Below are positions 50,146 to 58,353 of a stretch of DNA of 64,000 bases, one piece after another. Both the position numbers and the translations under genes were made by a program. Every line of letters starts with the position of its first letter. The stretch's first letter is position 1. Source of the DNA: JBBROS01 sp965260935 (GTDB taxonomy: Bacteria > Pseudomonadota > Alphaproteobacteria > Acetobacterales > Acetobacteraceae); NCBI GenBank assembly GCA_965260935.1, contig OZ253374.1, forward strand, positions 1,240,001 to 1,304,000. The letters run 5' to 3'. The notes beneath the pieces were generated by a model, which saw only the letters and a program-made list of their open reading frames with translations, did not search any database and was not told the DNA's origin.

Positions 50146-50901
50146 CTAGGCAAGCATGCCGCCGTCCACGAGGATCTGCGCGCCTGTAATGTAGCTCGCC
50201 GCCGGCGAGGCCAGGAAAGCGACCAGCTCGGCGACCTCGCGGGGCTGCCCGTAGCGGCCTAGCGGAACCATGGTCTTGATCATGGCCGCCCGTTCGCCCT
50301 CGTCGGGATTGGCCTCGGTTTCGATCGGTCCCGGCTCGACCGTGTTGACCGTGATCTGCCGGGCCGCGAGATCGCGCGCCCAGCCTTTGGTCAGCCCCGC
50401 CACGGCGTGCTTGGTCATGCCGTAGGCGCTGGTGCCGGGTGCCGGCACACGCTCACTGAAGAAGCTGCCGATGTTGATCACTCGCCCGCCATTGCGCATC
50501 GCTGCGACTGCGGCGGTGGTCGTATACCAGACACCGCGCACATTAATATTTAGCTGCCGCTCGAAGGCAGCATCGCTCAGCGAACCGAAGGGGCCGTGCT
50601 CGGCGATGCCCGCGTTGTTGACCAGGATGTCGAGGTGACCGCCGAGCCGGTCGAGAGCCTGAGCCACGCCTGCCTTGGCAACTTCCGCGTCGCCCGCGTC
50701 GGCTGCGATCGCAAATGCCGCTCCGCCTGCCGCTGTGATCTCATGAGCGAGTGCTTCGGCCCGCTCCGCATTGCGCGAGTATGTGATCGCGACCGAGGCG
50801 CCTCGGTCGGCCAAGAGCGTGGCGCAGGCCGCGCCGATGCCGCGGCTGCCTCCTGTCACGAGGGCGGTCTTGCCGGCGAGGCGGAAACTGTCGGTGCTCA
50901 T
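50146..50901 (-). CDS. SDR family oxidoreductase (FabG-like)
   Basis: A 251-residue classical SDR: VTGGSRGIGAACATLLADRG, NNAG motif DILVNNAGIAEHGPFGSLSD, catalytic S in VINIGSFFSERVPAPGTSAY and the YxxxK in AYGMTKHAVAGLTKGWARDL, then TVNTVEPGPIETEANPDEGE and YITGAQILVDGGMLA. ATG 50901. Divergent from a TetR gene with two operator copies between them, so probably repressed by it. Confidence 0.9.
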   Translation of the reverse strand: MSTDSFRLAGKTALVTGGSRGIGAACATLLADRGASVAITYSRNAERAEALAHEITAAGGAAFAIAADAGDAEVAKAGVAQALDRLGGHLDILVNNAGIAEHGPFGSLSDAAFERQLNINVRGVWYTTTAAVAAMRNGGRVINIGSFFSERVPAPGTSAYGMTKHAVAGLTKGWARDLAARQITVNTVEPGPIETEANPDEGERAAMIKTMVPLGRYGQPREVAELVAFLASPAASYITGAQILVDGGMLA

Positions 50902-50962
50902 GGGCCGATCTCCAGATGGTAATCGCAGTGGTCAAAAGCCGTTTGAACCGCTACATAGGAAC

Positions 50963-51002
50963 GGAACAACGTTCACTATCAATACGGAACGACGTTCCGT
51001 AT
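50963..51002. promoter_or_regulatory. Duplicated palindromic operator of the TetR regulator
   Basis: GGAACAACGTTCA (50963-50975) and GGAACGACGTTCC (50986-50998) are two copies spaced 23 bp apart. The second lies in a longer perfect palindrome, ATACGGAACG-A-CGTTCCGTAT (50982-51002). It sits between the divergent SDR and TetR genes, 15 bp before the GTG start of tetR, the position expected for autoregulation and repression of the SDR operon. Confidence 0.75.
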
Positions 51003-51016
51003 GTAAAGAGGTCAGC

Positions 51017-51613
51017 GTGCAATCAAAATTAAGCAGTGAGGCGGAAGAGGTCGCATCCAAGCCGTTGCGGGCGGATGCGCAGCGCAGCCTCGACGCATTG
51101 CTCCAGGCGGCAAAAGAGATTTTCGCCATCGCCGGGGTAGATGCCCCCATCCGCGACATAGCAGGCAAGGCAGGCCTGGGCGTGGGCACGGTATACCGGC
51201 ACTTCCCGCAGCGGTCGGACCTCATCGCCGCCGTCTTTCGTCGCGAGATCGATGACTGCGCTGATGCCGCCGCTGATCTGGCGACCGATCATGAGCCGTT
51301 CGAGGCACTGAGACAGTGGATGGAGCGCTTCTCTGCCTTCTTCGCGACCAAGCGAGGGCTCGCTGGCGCGCTCCATTCGGGTGAGCCCGCCTATTCAGCC
51401 TTGCCAGGCCACTTCGACGCGCGCCTCCGCCCTGCCCTTGAGAAGCTCCTTGCCTCGGCCTCGGCCGCCGGGCGCATCCGGTCGGACATCGCCGCAGGTG
51501 AATTACTGGGCGCGATCGCCCGCTTGTCCATGTCGGAGGTTGACGAGCCCGCGCAGGCACGGCGGATGGTAGCGTTGTTGGCTGATGGTCTTCGCTGTGA
51601 AAATGCTCGCTAA
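51017..51613 (+). CDS. TetR family transcriptional regulator
   Basis: The protein has 198 residues from GTG 51017 (GAGGT upstream). The N-terminal HTH has RADAQRSLDALLQAAKEIFA, IRDIAGKAGLGVGTVYRHFP and QRSDLIAAVF, as in the TetR branch with R.DA.R (YcdC/AcrR-like DNA-binding domains). The C-terminal helical ligand domain includes EALRQWMERFSAFFATKRGL. It lies divergent from two SDR genes with a palindromic operator between. Ligand unknown. Confidence 0.9.
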   Translation: MQSKLSSEAEEVASKPLRADAQRSLDALLQAAKEIFAIAGVDAPIRDIAGKAGLGVGTVYRHFPQRSDLIAAVFRREIDDCADAAADLATDHEPFEALRQWMERFSAFFATKRGLAGALHSGEPAYSALPGHFDARLRPALEKLLASASAAGRIRSDIAAGELLGAIARLSMSEVDEPAQARRMVALLADGLRCENAR

Positions 51614-51752
51614 GCCAATGTCCTCAACGCTGCTTTCGCGGCAATGGTCGCCGGCTTTCCCATTGGATCATCCTTTTCGAGAAAACTGATACCGTCTGAC
51701 AACGGCAGCTATGGCAAGCTACCATCCCGAAACCGGCCTGTCCGTTTAACCG
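51614..51752. other. Short spacer between tetR and IS4
   Basis: 139 bp with no recognised feature. TGTCCGTTTAAC near 51739 also occurs near 1750, next to the IS3 end, possibly a shared target sequence. Confidence 0.3.
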
Positions 51753-53211
51753 CAATACCGTTCACTTTGTGATTCGGATGGCGGCGTTGAAGTCGATGCG
51801 CGTGGTCGGCTGTGGCGTGCGAGGGCGCAGCGGGTAGCCGCTCATCTTGCGCTTGACCCCGCGCGGCACCTGCCGGCCCCGGGAACTCGCCACACGCTCC
51901 TCCAGGATCTCGTCCAGTACCTCCTTATGCAGGGCGAGCCTGTCCCGAGGGGGGAAAAGCCGCAAGCAGCGGCAGCTTGCGGCGCACCACGCGCACGGCA
52001 TGCAGGAACGACAAACGATCCGGGTCCTCGTCGGCCCGCAGCGCCGCCTCGTGCATGAGCCCGCGCACGGCGAAGTGCGCCAGCAGCAGGCCCCAGAACT
52101 CCTGGCGCGCCAAGTCCGGGGTCTTGCTGCGCAGCACGACCTGTGCCCCGCGCAGCTGCGTTTTCAGCTCGGCCAGCGCGCCCTCAATCTCCCAGCGCTC
52201 ATGATACAGGGCAGCCAAGTCCGCGGCAGGCGCCTGCGCCTCGTCCAGGATCGTGGTCACGAGACGATACAGCGGCTCAGCGTCGGCCACCCCCTCCAGC
52301 CGATATTCCACCACGCGCACCCGCACGCCGTTGGTCGCATGGCGCCGGTCCTTCTCGCTCGGATACACCACGGACAGATAAGACCCGTCCGCCAGCACCG
52401 CGGCGCGCGGCAGGCGCAGGTTGCTCCTTACCCGCCACAGCAGGTCGGCACCGGTAGCGGCCGCTGTCTGCCACAACGCATAGCCAAAGAAGTATCGGTC
52501 GGCCAGGCACAGCATGCCCGTCCGCAGCGCCGGCACCACGCCATGGGCCAGCGTCGTCTCGCCATCCGCGCAACCGCCCAGCTTGGCGCCGAACAGCACG
52601 TGCGTGCCGTTCTCCACCAGCGCGACGAAACGGAGCTGCGGAAAGGCGCTCTCGCCGCGGCTGGCACCCGGATAGCCGAAAGCGGTGCCGTTCTCGGCCG
52701 TGTCGGCCACATCCAGGCTGGAGCCGTCCAGGCTCACCAGCCGCCACTCTCGATACCACGCCCCCTTGGTGGCGCGCGTCGCCACCGGCTGCACGACCTG
52801 CTCAAAGAGCCGGCGCAGCGGCATCTCGCCCAGGCGGCTGCGCGCCTGCGAGATGCCGCTCTTGCCCGCCACCTTGACCGCGTCGGCGCCCCACAGCCAG
52901 CGCAAGCCTTCTAGCAAGCAGCGCAGCACCTCGCGGGTGCTGGACCCCATGTACAGCGCCATGGCGATGGCGTAGTAGATCATCACCTGAGCCGGCAGGT
53001 CGCGCTCGCGCTCGCTCGTCTTGCCGGTCTCGGCCAGGACCTGCTGCACCCGATCCGGCGGGAACGTCTTGGCGATCACGCCGAGGCTGATGTGGTCGCT
53101 GACACGAACGCCGGCCGGAAGGCCGGCGGGAACACCCGCCATCGCTGTCGATCCTAAAAAAACCTGATCAACGGATATAAGGTGGCTAACCACCTAAATG
53201 AACGGTGTTGG
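51753..53211 (-). mobile_element. IS4 family element (copy b, near-identical to copy a)
   Basis: The ends CAATACCGTTCAC and, as complement, CAACACCGTTCAT differ from copy a by the same base at both ends (C for T after ATAC/ACAC). No matching target duplication is found. The right side directly abuts the IS630 element at 53217. Confidence 0.8.
51762..53142 (-). CDS. IS4 family transposase, two frames joined at a C/T run (copy b)
   Basis: From ATG 53142 it is the same protein as at 16.6-18.0 kb apart from a few substitutions (for example AQVM for VQVM and GTAFGY for GACFGY). It has the same D, D and E motifs and the same break at TTTTCCCCCC (51958-51949), after which the C-terminus (HKEVLDEILEERVASSRGRQ, ending AIRITK) lies in the -1 frame. 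Two copies that differ at other sites but share this run make programmed frameshifting worth considering. Confidence 0.8.
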
Positions 53212-53216
53212 GGTTA

Positions 53217-54341
53217 AGCAGGCTTTGCTGGTTTGTGCCACGGATGGCAAAAGGTCGGCCGTTGGGCGTGGATGAGGTAATTTGGCATGGCGGGTTGATC
53301 CTCGTTGATTGCGAGCGCGGAGCAAGTCGCGGCGTTGCGGGTTCTGGCGGGATCGGCGGTGCGCGGCGAAGCGGACCGGGCACGGGCGGTGCTGCTGACG
53401 CTTGCGGGCTGGACGGCCTCAGAGATTGGCGAAGCGTTCAGTGTCGGGGAGGACGCGGTGCGGCGCTGGCGGGCATGGTTCGCGCAAGGCGGCATCGATG
53501 CGTTGCGCTCGACTTTGGCCCCGGGCCCTTCGCCCGAACGGGGTGAGCGGGTGTTGGCCTGCGCACGCGAGATCCTGGCCGCGCCGGTGCAAGACCGGCC
53601 GAACTGGACTTTGCCGCGGCTGCGGGCTGAGATCAAGGCGCGCACGGGCGTGCACGTGGCGCAGTCGCATATGAGCGTGCTGCTGCGAAAGGGGGCTTCC
53701 GGTGGCGACGGCCCCGCCACAGCCTGACCGGGCGGCAGAACGCGCGCGAGGTGGAGCGGGTGGGCCTGCGGCTGCAACTGCGCCGCGCGCAGGCCGAGGC
53801 GGGCGACATTGTGCTGCTTTACGGCGACGAAAGCGAGGCGCTGACCCTCCCCTACCTCGCCCATGCCTGGGCCGAACGCGGCGCGGACCTGCGGGTGCAA
53901 GCGCCGGGGCAGGCGCACAAGGTCGCCATTCTGGGCGTGCTGGACGCGATCACCCGCATGGCTTTGGTCCACACCTCGCCCACCAAACGCAGCAGCGACT
54001 TCATCACCTTGCTTGAGCAACTCGACCGCGCCTATGGCCCGGTTCCGGGCCAAACGCGCAAGCCCGTCGTGCTTGTGCTCGACAACGGCCCCATCCATAC
54101 CAGCAAGGCAACCACCAAGGCCCTGGCCGCCCGGCCCTGGATCACGGTGAACTGGCTGCCCCGCTACGCTCCGGAACTCAACCTGATCGAGGCGACCTGG
54201 CGCGACCTCAAACGCCACCACCTCGCGCACCGCACGTTCCGCGACACGGACGAGCTTGATCAAGCTATCCACCAAGCTACGGCCGCATTGAACAAGGAGC
54301 GTTCCAGCTTGCATCCGTGCCATAACCTACCGAAAGCTGCT
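53217..54341 (+). mobile_element. IS630 family element (copy b)
   Basis: The left end AGCAGGCTTTGCTGGTTTGT and the right end, whose complement reads AGCAGCTTTCGGTAGGTTAT, are imperfect repeats flanked by TA (53215-53216, 54342-54343). Excision would rejoin the IS4 end to an IS5 transposase start. Confidence 0.85.
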
Positions 54342-54344
54342 TAG
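53305..54344 (+). CDS. IS630 family transposase with probable -1 programmed frameshift
   Basis: The first frame (from TTG 53305: IASAEQVAALRVLAGSAVRG, HTH EIGEAFSVGEDAVRRWRAWF) runs to 53727. The second frame (LTGRQNAREVERVGLRLQLR, then IVLLYGDESEALTLPYLAHA with the first D, VVLVLDNGPIHTSK with the second D, WLPRYAPELNLIEATWRDLK with the last acid) ends at 54344. At 53688-53694 the zero-frame codons CGA-AAG-GGG contain the slippery heptamer A AAG GGG, and a -1 slip there joins the frames exactly (KG/GFRWRRPRHS). The TAG stop overlaps the target TA. Confidence 0.8.
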
Positions 54345-54345
54345 G

Positions 54346-55366
54346 GCGTGGTGATACCCTTCAAAGCCAATGCTGCTCGTCGTCACCGTATCCCGCGGGC
54401 CTGTTACCGGGTCACAAACTGGCCGGCCTACGAAGCCGGGCTGCGCAGGCGTGGCGATCTGACGCTGTGGTTGGACCGGGACGCCGTCGCGGGCTGGACC
54501 GCGCCCAGGCGCCGCACGCCGGGTGGGCAGCCTTGCTACTCCGACTTGGCGATCGAGCTGGTGCTGACCCTGCGCCTGGTGTTCCACCTCGCCCTGCGCC
54601 AAGCCGAGAGGTTCGCCAGGAGCATGGTGGCGCTGCTCGGGCTGGAGCTGCGCGTGCCGGATCACACCACCCTATCCCGCCGGAGCCGGTCCTTTGCCGG
54701 GCGCCAGCCGCGTGTTCACGCCGACGGGGGGCCGGTGCACCTAAGCAGGCTTGCGTGGCTTGTGCCACGCAAGCCTGCTTAGAAACCTTTGAGGACGCAT
54801 CATTTTACCGGCAGCGTGCCGGCACGCCCTGCCGAATGATGCTTAGTGCTGGACAGCACGGGGCTGGAGCTGTTCGGCCAGGGCGAGTGGTGTGCGGCCA
54901 AGCACGGCCGTGCTCGCCGCAGATGGCTCAAGCTGGACCTGTGTGGACGCCACCACCGGTGAGATTGCTGCACACGTGCTGACCGACGGTCATGCCGATG
55001 ATGCCGCCCAGGTGCCGGACCTGCTGCGCCAGCCGGAGGGCGCCATCGCCATCCTTCTCGCGGATGGAGCCTACGACGGCGATCGCGTCTACCGGATCGC
55101 CGCTGCCCGCCAACCCGGGGGACCGCCCGACGTCATCATCCCACCCCGGTCTTCTGCGGTTCCGAGCACGGCTGATCCAGATCGGCAGAGCCCGCGCGAC
55201 CGGCACATCCAGCTCATGGCCGAACATGGCCGCATGGGGTGGCAGCGCGTTACCGGCTATGGCCGCCGCAACGCTGCCGAAGCGACAATGGCCAGGTATA
55301 AAGGCCTAATCGGCCCGAAGCTGCGCGCTCGCCGCCGTGATGCTCAGGCCGGTGAAGTCGCACTGG
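54346..55366 (+). pseudogene. IS5 family transposase, broken by a MITE, a frameshift and a later IS5 (copy c)
   Basis: Sister of the copy at 18-19 kb: PFKANAARRHRIPRACYRVT, NWPAYEAGLRRRGDLTLWLD, RDAVAGWTAPRRRTPGGQPC, RVPDHTTLSRRSRSFAGRQP, GGPVHL. Then a 100-bp TA-flanked hairpin element. Then VLDSTGLELFGQGEWCAAKH, a one-base shift before VDATTGEIAAHVLTDGHADD, and AEHGRMGWQRVTGYGRRNAA, breaking off after QAGEVALA where another IS5 begins. Several lesions; dead. Confidence 0.8.
54744..54843. mobile_element. 100-bp MITE-like double hairpin flanked by TA
   Basis: Inserted at CACC-TA-GTGCTGG of the IS5 transposase, giving TA on both sides (54742-54743, 54844-54845). Hairpin 1 is a perfect 17-bp stem, AAGCAGGCTTGCGTGGC / GCCACGCAAGCCTGCTT. 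Hairpin 2 (54797-54842) has outer arms GCATCATT / AATGATGC around a near-perfect CGGCAGCGTGCC / GGCACGCCCTGCCG core. Its left 25 bases match the left end of the IS630 element 1.5 kb away at 21 positions, so an IS630-type transposase probably moves it. Confidence 0.75.
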
Positions 55367-56498
55367 CCAGCGTGGTGCATGGATCAGGCGTGTGGGCGCA
55401 GTTGCCCCAGCCCCGTTCCGGGTCACGCGGTGCGGACGTAATTCGGGCGTCCCAGCTCCAATATACGGTTGAGCGCGTAGACAGCCACGTCCACCTCGGT
55501 CGCCCGGCACTCATCTTTGTGCGCGCGCAGCACATCGCCGATCACCTGCTTCCAACGCCCGATCGCGACCTCGGCCAGCGCTCGTCTCGCGTAGCCGGAT
55601 GCTCTCTGCCAGCTCATGCGGCCGTGCTCGGCGATGTGCTGGAGGTGGTGGTCGCGCTGCGTCGGCGCGGTCTCGGCCGTGGCGCTCGGCACCGTCGTCG
55701 TGCGTGGGGGCACGACGACATTCGCGTCCGGCTGGCGTTCGGCCACGTCGGTGTCAACGTTGTCCTGATCGCATCCACCGTCGGCCGTGAGCGTGGCCAC
55801 GGCGGCGTTGACCTGGTCGAGCAAGGGGCCGACCTCGGCGCCGTCGTCCACCTCCTTGGCCGTGAGCGAGGCAGCGACGATCTGTCCAGTGTCGGCGTCG
55901 ATGCCCAAATGGAGCTTCCTCCACGCCCGGCGCGTGCGGGTGCCGTGCTTCTCGACCAGCCACTCGCCGGGCCCGCACAGCTTGAGCCCCGTGCTGCGCA
56001 AGGGCAAATGCAGCGGCTCGGCCCCGCTGTCAGCACCGATTCTGGGCCGCGATGGCCGTGGCACGTCCAGCGTCGCCGAGCGGCGGCTCAGGGTGGTGTG
56101 GTCCGGCACGCGCAAGCTCAGCCCGAGCAGGCCAATGACGGAGCCGATCAGGCCCTCAGCCTGCCGGTAAGCCAGGCGGAACACGGCCCTGAGCGTGAGT
56201 GCGGTCAGAATGGCCAGCGCCGAGTAGCGGGGCTGGCCGCCGCGGGTCGTGCGCGGCTCAGCCGCCCAGGCCTCGATCGCCTTGTCCGTAAACCAGACCG
56301 TCAAGCTCCCGCGCTGGCGCAGCCCGGCCTCGTAGGCGGGCCAGTTCGTGACCCGGTGTTGCTGGCGGGGAATATGGTGGCGTCGGTCCTGGTTCAGCTT
56401 GAACGAAGGTGGGCATCCGGGGTCAGCAAGGGGAGCGCGGTCCTACCCCGCACAGCACTCCGGCACCACCAACAATCCCATCCATGCACCACGCTGGC
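55367..56498 (-). mobile_element. IS5 family element (copy d)
   Basis: GCCAGCGTGGTGCATGGAT at about 55362-55380 and its exact complement ending near 56500 give 19-bp inverted ends. On the left it cuts the IS5 copy c transposase, on the right a peptide-type ABC permease gene; the two flanks do not belong together, so DNA was lost or rearranged here. Confidence 0.75.
55423..56416 (-). pseudogene. IS5 family transposase with 5' frameshift (copy d)
   Basis: The body is complete: FKLNQDRRHHIPRQQHRVTN, GGQPRYSALAILTALTLRAV, DHTTLSRRSATLDVP, LRSTGLKLCGPGEWLVEKHG (R replaces the usual first aspartate of VDSTG), KLHLGIDADTGQIVAASL (second D), ALAEVAIGRWKQVIGD (E), ending LELGRPNYVRTA. Relative to copy b, two bases are missing just after ATG 56416 (MPTF...), shifting the normal start out of frame. 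Loss of start frame and of the first D make activity unlikely. Confidence 0.75.
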
Positions 56499-56872
56499 AC
56501 GCGCGCATCGCCCGGGGCTTGGCGCTCGCGGCGGATGCGCAGGGCTACGCCGCCGCCATCCGCCAGCTCGGCGCCGGGCCGCTGCGGGTTTATGGGCGGC
56601 ATATCCTGCCCAACATCGCCAGTACGCTGATCGTTTCCGCGACGCTGAGCTTTCCGGAGGTGATTCTGCTCGAGAGCGGGTTGTCGTTCCTGGGTCTCGG
56701 CATCCAGCCGCCGATGACGTCGCTGGGCAACATGATCGGCTACGGTCGCGAGTACTTGACGCGCGCGCCGTGGATTCTGCTCGCGCCCAGCACGGTGGTG
56801 GTACTCACCACCTTCAGCGTGAGCGTGCTCGGGGACTGGTTGCGGGACAAGCTGGACCCAACCCTGTCCTGA
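56499..56872 (+). pseudogene. Peptide/nickel-type ABC permease (DppC-like), C-terminal fragment
   Basis: The frame RIARGLALAADAQGYAAAIR, GAGPLRVYGRHILPNIASTL, IVSATLSFPEVILLESGLSF, LGLGIQPPMTSLGNMIGYGR and VVVLTTFSVSVLGDWLRDKL-DPTLS is the C-terminal third of a DppC/OppC permease, including the EAA-loop region and last helices. The 5' part was removed by the IS5 element. Confidence 0.75.
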
Positions 56873-56886
56873 CCGAGCATGACGGC

Positions 56887-56952
56887 TCAGCGTACGCCGG
56901 CGCGCGTGAGGCTTTGCATGAACTGGCGCTGGAAGATGAGGAAGGGCGTTGT
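56887..56952 (-). pseudogene. MalG-type sugar ABC permease, last 21 codons
   Basis: The minus-strand frame PFLIFQRQFMQSLTRAGVR-stop is the typical end of MalG/UgpE-type permeases (lFlifQr.f..sltaGavK). It is cut at about 56952 by IS6-like debris. It is a separate gene from the ugpE-like permease at 59.7 kb, which has its own C-terminus. Confidence 0.55.
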
Positions 56953-57190
56953 CAGGTTGAGGGAAGGATCGACGGCTGCCCGGAGCGGACGCCGAGGTCA
57001 CGCCACGGCAGCAACACCGGTAAGACCGCGCCAGGTGCAAAAGGCGTAATCGCGAGCGGCACGTTGTTGGGCGGCGGTGAGGCGATAACGGCGAAGCTGG
57101 CAAAGCCGTCAGCCAAACTGCTTCCGGAGGTTCGTTCCACCTCGGACAAAGCGCCTATGCGCGATGGCTCGCGTGACTTCACGCAAGCCA
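56953..57190 (-). mobile_element. IS6 family remnant (copy e)
   Basis: GCGTTGTCAGGTTGAGGG, GCGCCAGGTGCAAAAGGCG and GGCGGCGGTGAGGCGATAAC line up with the 3' part of the IS6 copy at 8.0-8.2 kb. No frame survives. Confidence 0.5.
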
Positions 57191-57198
57191 GAAGCGAC

Positions 57199-57426
57199 TC
57201 AGAGATGCTCGCCGGTTGGCGTCCAGCTCAGCAGGTCGGTGGGAATGGCGACGTAGGAACTGCGGTCAAGACGCTTCAAGCCTGAGGCGCGGCTGGCAAG
57301 CGCATCGACGGCGTCTTCGGCGCGCGGCCAGTGGCCGGCCCGAGCCCGGCCGGCCCGGACTTGCCAGCCTTGATGGACCTGGACAATCGTGATGAGCCCT
57401 TGGTCGCTCCGATATTCGTAGGGCAT
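57199..57426 (-). CDS. Hypothetical protein (75 aa)
   Basis: The open frame MPYEYRSDQGLITIVQVHQG, WQVRAGRARAGHWPRAEDAV and onward has plausible composition and a conserved-looking start, but a weak ribosome site. No family recognised. It may be co-transcribed downstream of gpdQ (103 bp gap). Confidence 0.35.
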   Translation of the reverse strand: MPYEYRSDQGLITIVQVHQGWQVRAGRARAGHWPRAEDAVDALASRASGLKRLDRSSYVAIPTDLLSWTPTGEHL

Positions 57427-57528
57427 CGGGTCCGCACGCTCCGCCGTGTTCGAGGAGTCAATTGTGCGCTACCGACAATAACCTGTCCATGACGTTTTTG
57501 TCACAGAACTGGACTATTCCGGATTGGG

Positions 57529-58353
57529 TCAGGCGTCCGACCCTCCCGGATAGTGCGGGTCGGCGAGGAACGGGAACGGACCGGGATAGGCCTCGACGTA
57601 GGCCGTATGGCTGACCAGGCCCTGCTCCGGCGACCAGCGGTGCAAGGCGAAGGCCGGCGGCTCCATGACGAAGGCGGCCGGGCCGTCATCAGTCAGGTCT
57701 AGATCGACCTGGTGCGCGACGCTCGGGCAGATCATGGCAACCGCGTGCGAGACCTGCCCGGTTACGGAGCGGTGGTGGTGGCCACACAGGATGCGCACGA
57801 TTTGCCGGTGCTTGGCGACGACTGCGGCGAAGCGCTCCGGCGCGCGCAGGGCGATGCGGTCCATGTGGCCGATGCCGCACAGGAAGGGCGGATGGTGCAT
57901 GCCGATGACGGTTGGGGCGTCTGGGCGGGCCGCGAGGGCCGCCTCGAGCCAATCGAGGCGGCGGGGGCATAGCTCTCCGTGACCGGCGCCCGGGACAACG
58001 GTGTCGAGCATGAGCAGGCGCACGGGGAAATCGTCGATGGCGTATTGAACGAAACCGTCGTTATGGCGCGTGCCGGGCAGGTGCTCGATCATGGCCTCGC
58101 GCCGGTCATGGTTGCCGGGGACGGCAAAGACCGGCGTGGCAAGGTAGCGGGCCAGCAGAGCGGCTGTGAAAGCGTATTCGGATTGCAGGCCGCATTCGGT
58201 AAGGTCGCCGGTGATGAGCACGGCGTCGGCGGGCGGGCGCAGGGCGGCGACCCGGCGCAACGCCCGCTCGGTCAGCATGTTGGTCTCGGCGACGCGGTTG
58301 GCGGCCATGCCTTCCGGGCGGACGTGCAGGTCGGTCAATTGGGCCAGCAGCAT
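57529..58353 (-). CDS. Metallophosphoesterase, GpdQ-like glycerophosphodiesterase
   Basis: A 274-residue class III phosphodiesterase/cyclase-type metallophosphoesterase with all binuclear metal motifs: LTDLHV (about residues 7-12), GDLTECG (about 49), GNHDRRE (about 79), GMHHPP (about 150) and CGHHHRS (about 190). GpdQ/CpdA-type enzymes cleave glycerophosphodiesters or cyclic nucleotides. Its ATG overlaps the stop of the ugpB-like gene by one base (TAATG), and the operon imports glycerol-3-phosphate-type substrates, favouring glycerophosphodiester hydrolysis. Confidence 0.85.
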   Translation of the reverse strand: MLLAQLTDLHVRPEGMAANRVAETNMLTERALRRVAALRPPADAVLITGDLTECGLQSEYAFTAALLARYLATPVFAVPGNHDRREAMIEHLPGTRHNDGFVQYAIDDFPVRLLMLDTVVPGAGHGELCPRRLDWLEAALAARPDAPTVIGMHHPPFLCGIGHMDRIALRAPERFAAVVAKHRQIVRILCGHHHRSVTGQVSHAVAMICPSVAHQVDLDLTDDGPAAFVMEPPAFALHRWSPEQGLVSHTAYVEAYPGPFPFLADPHYPGGSDA

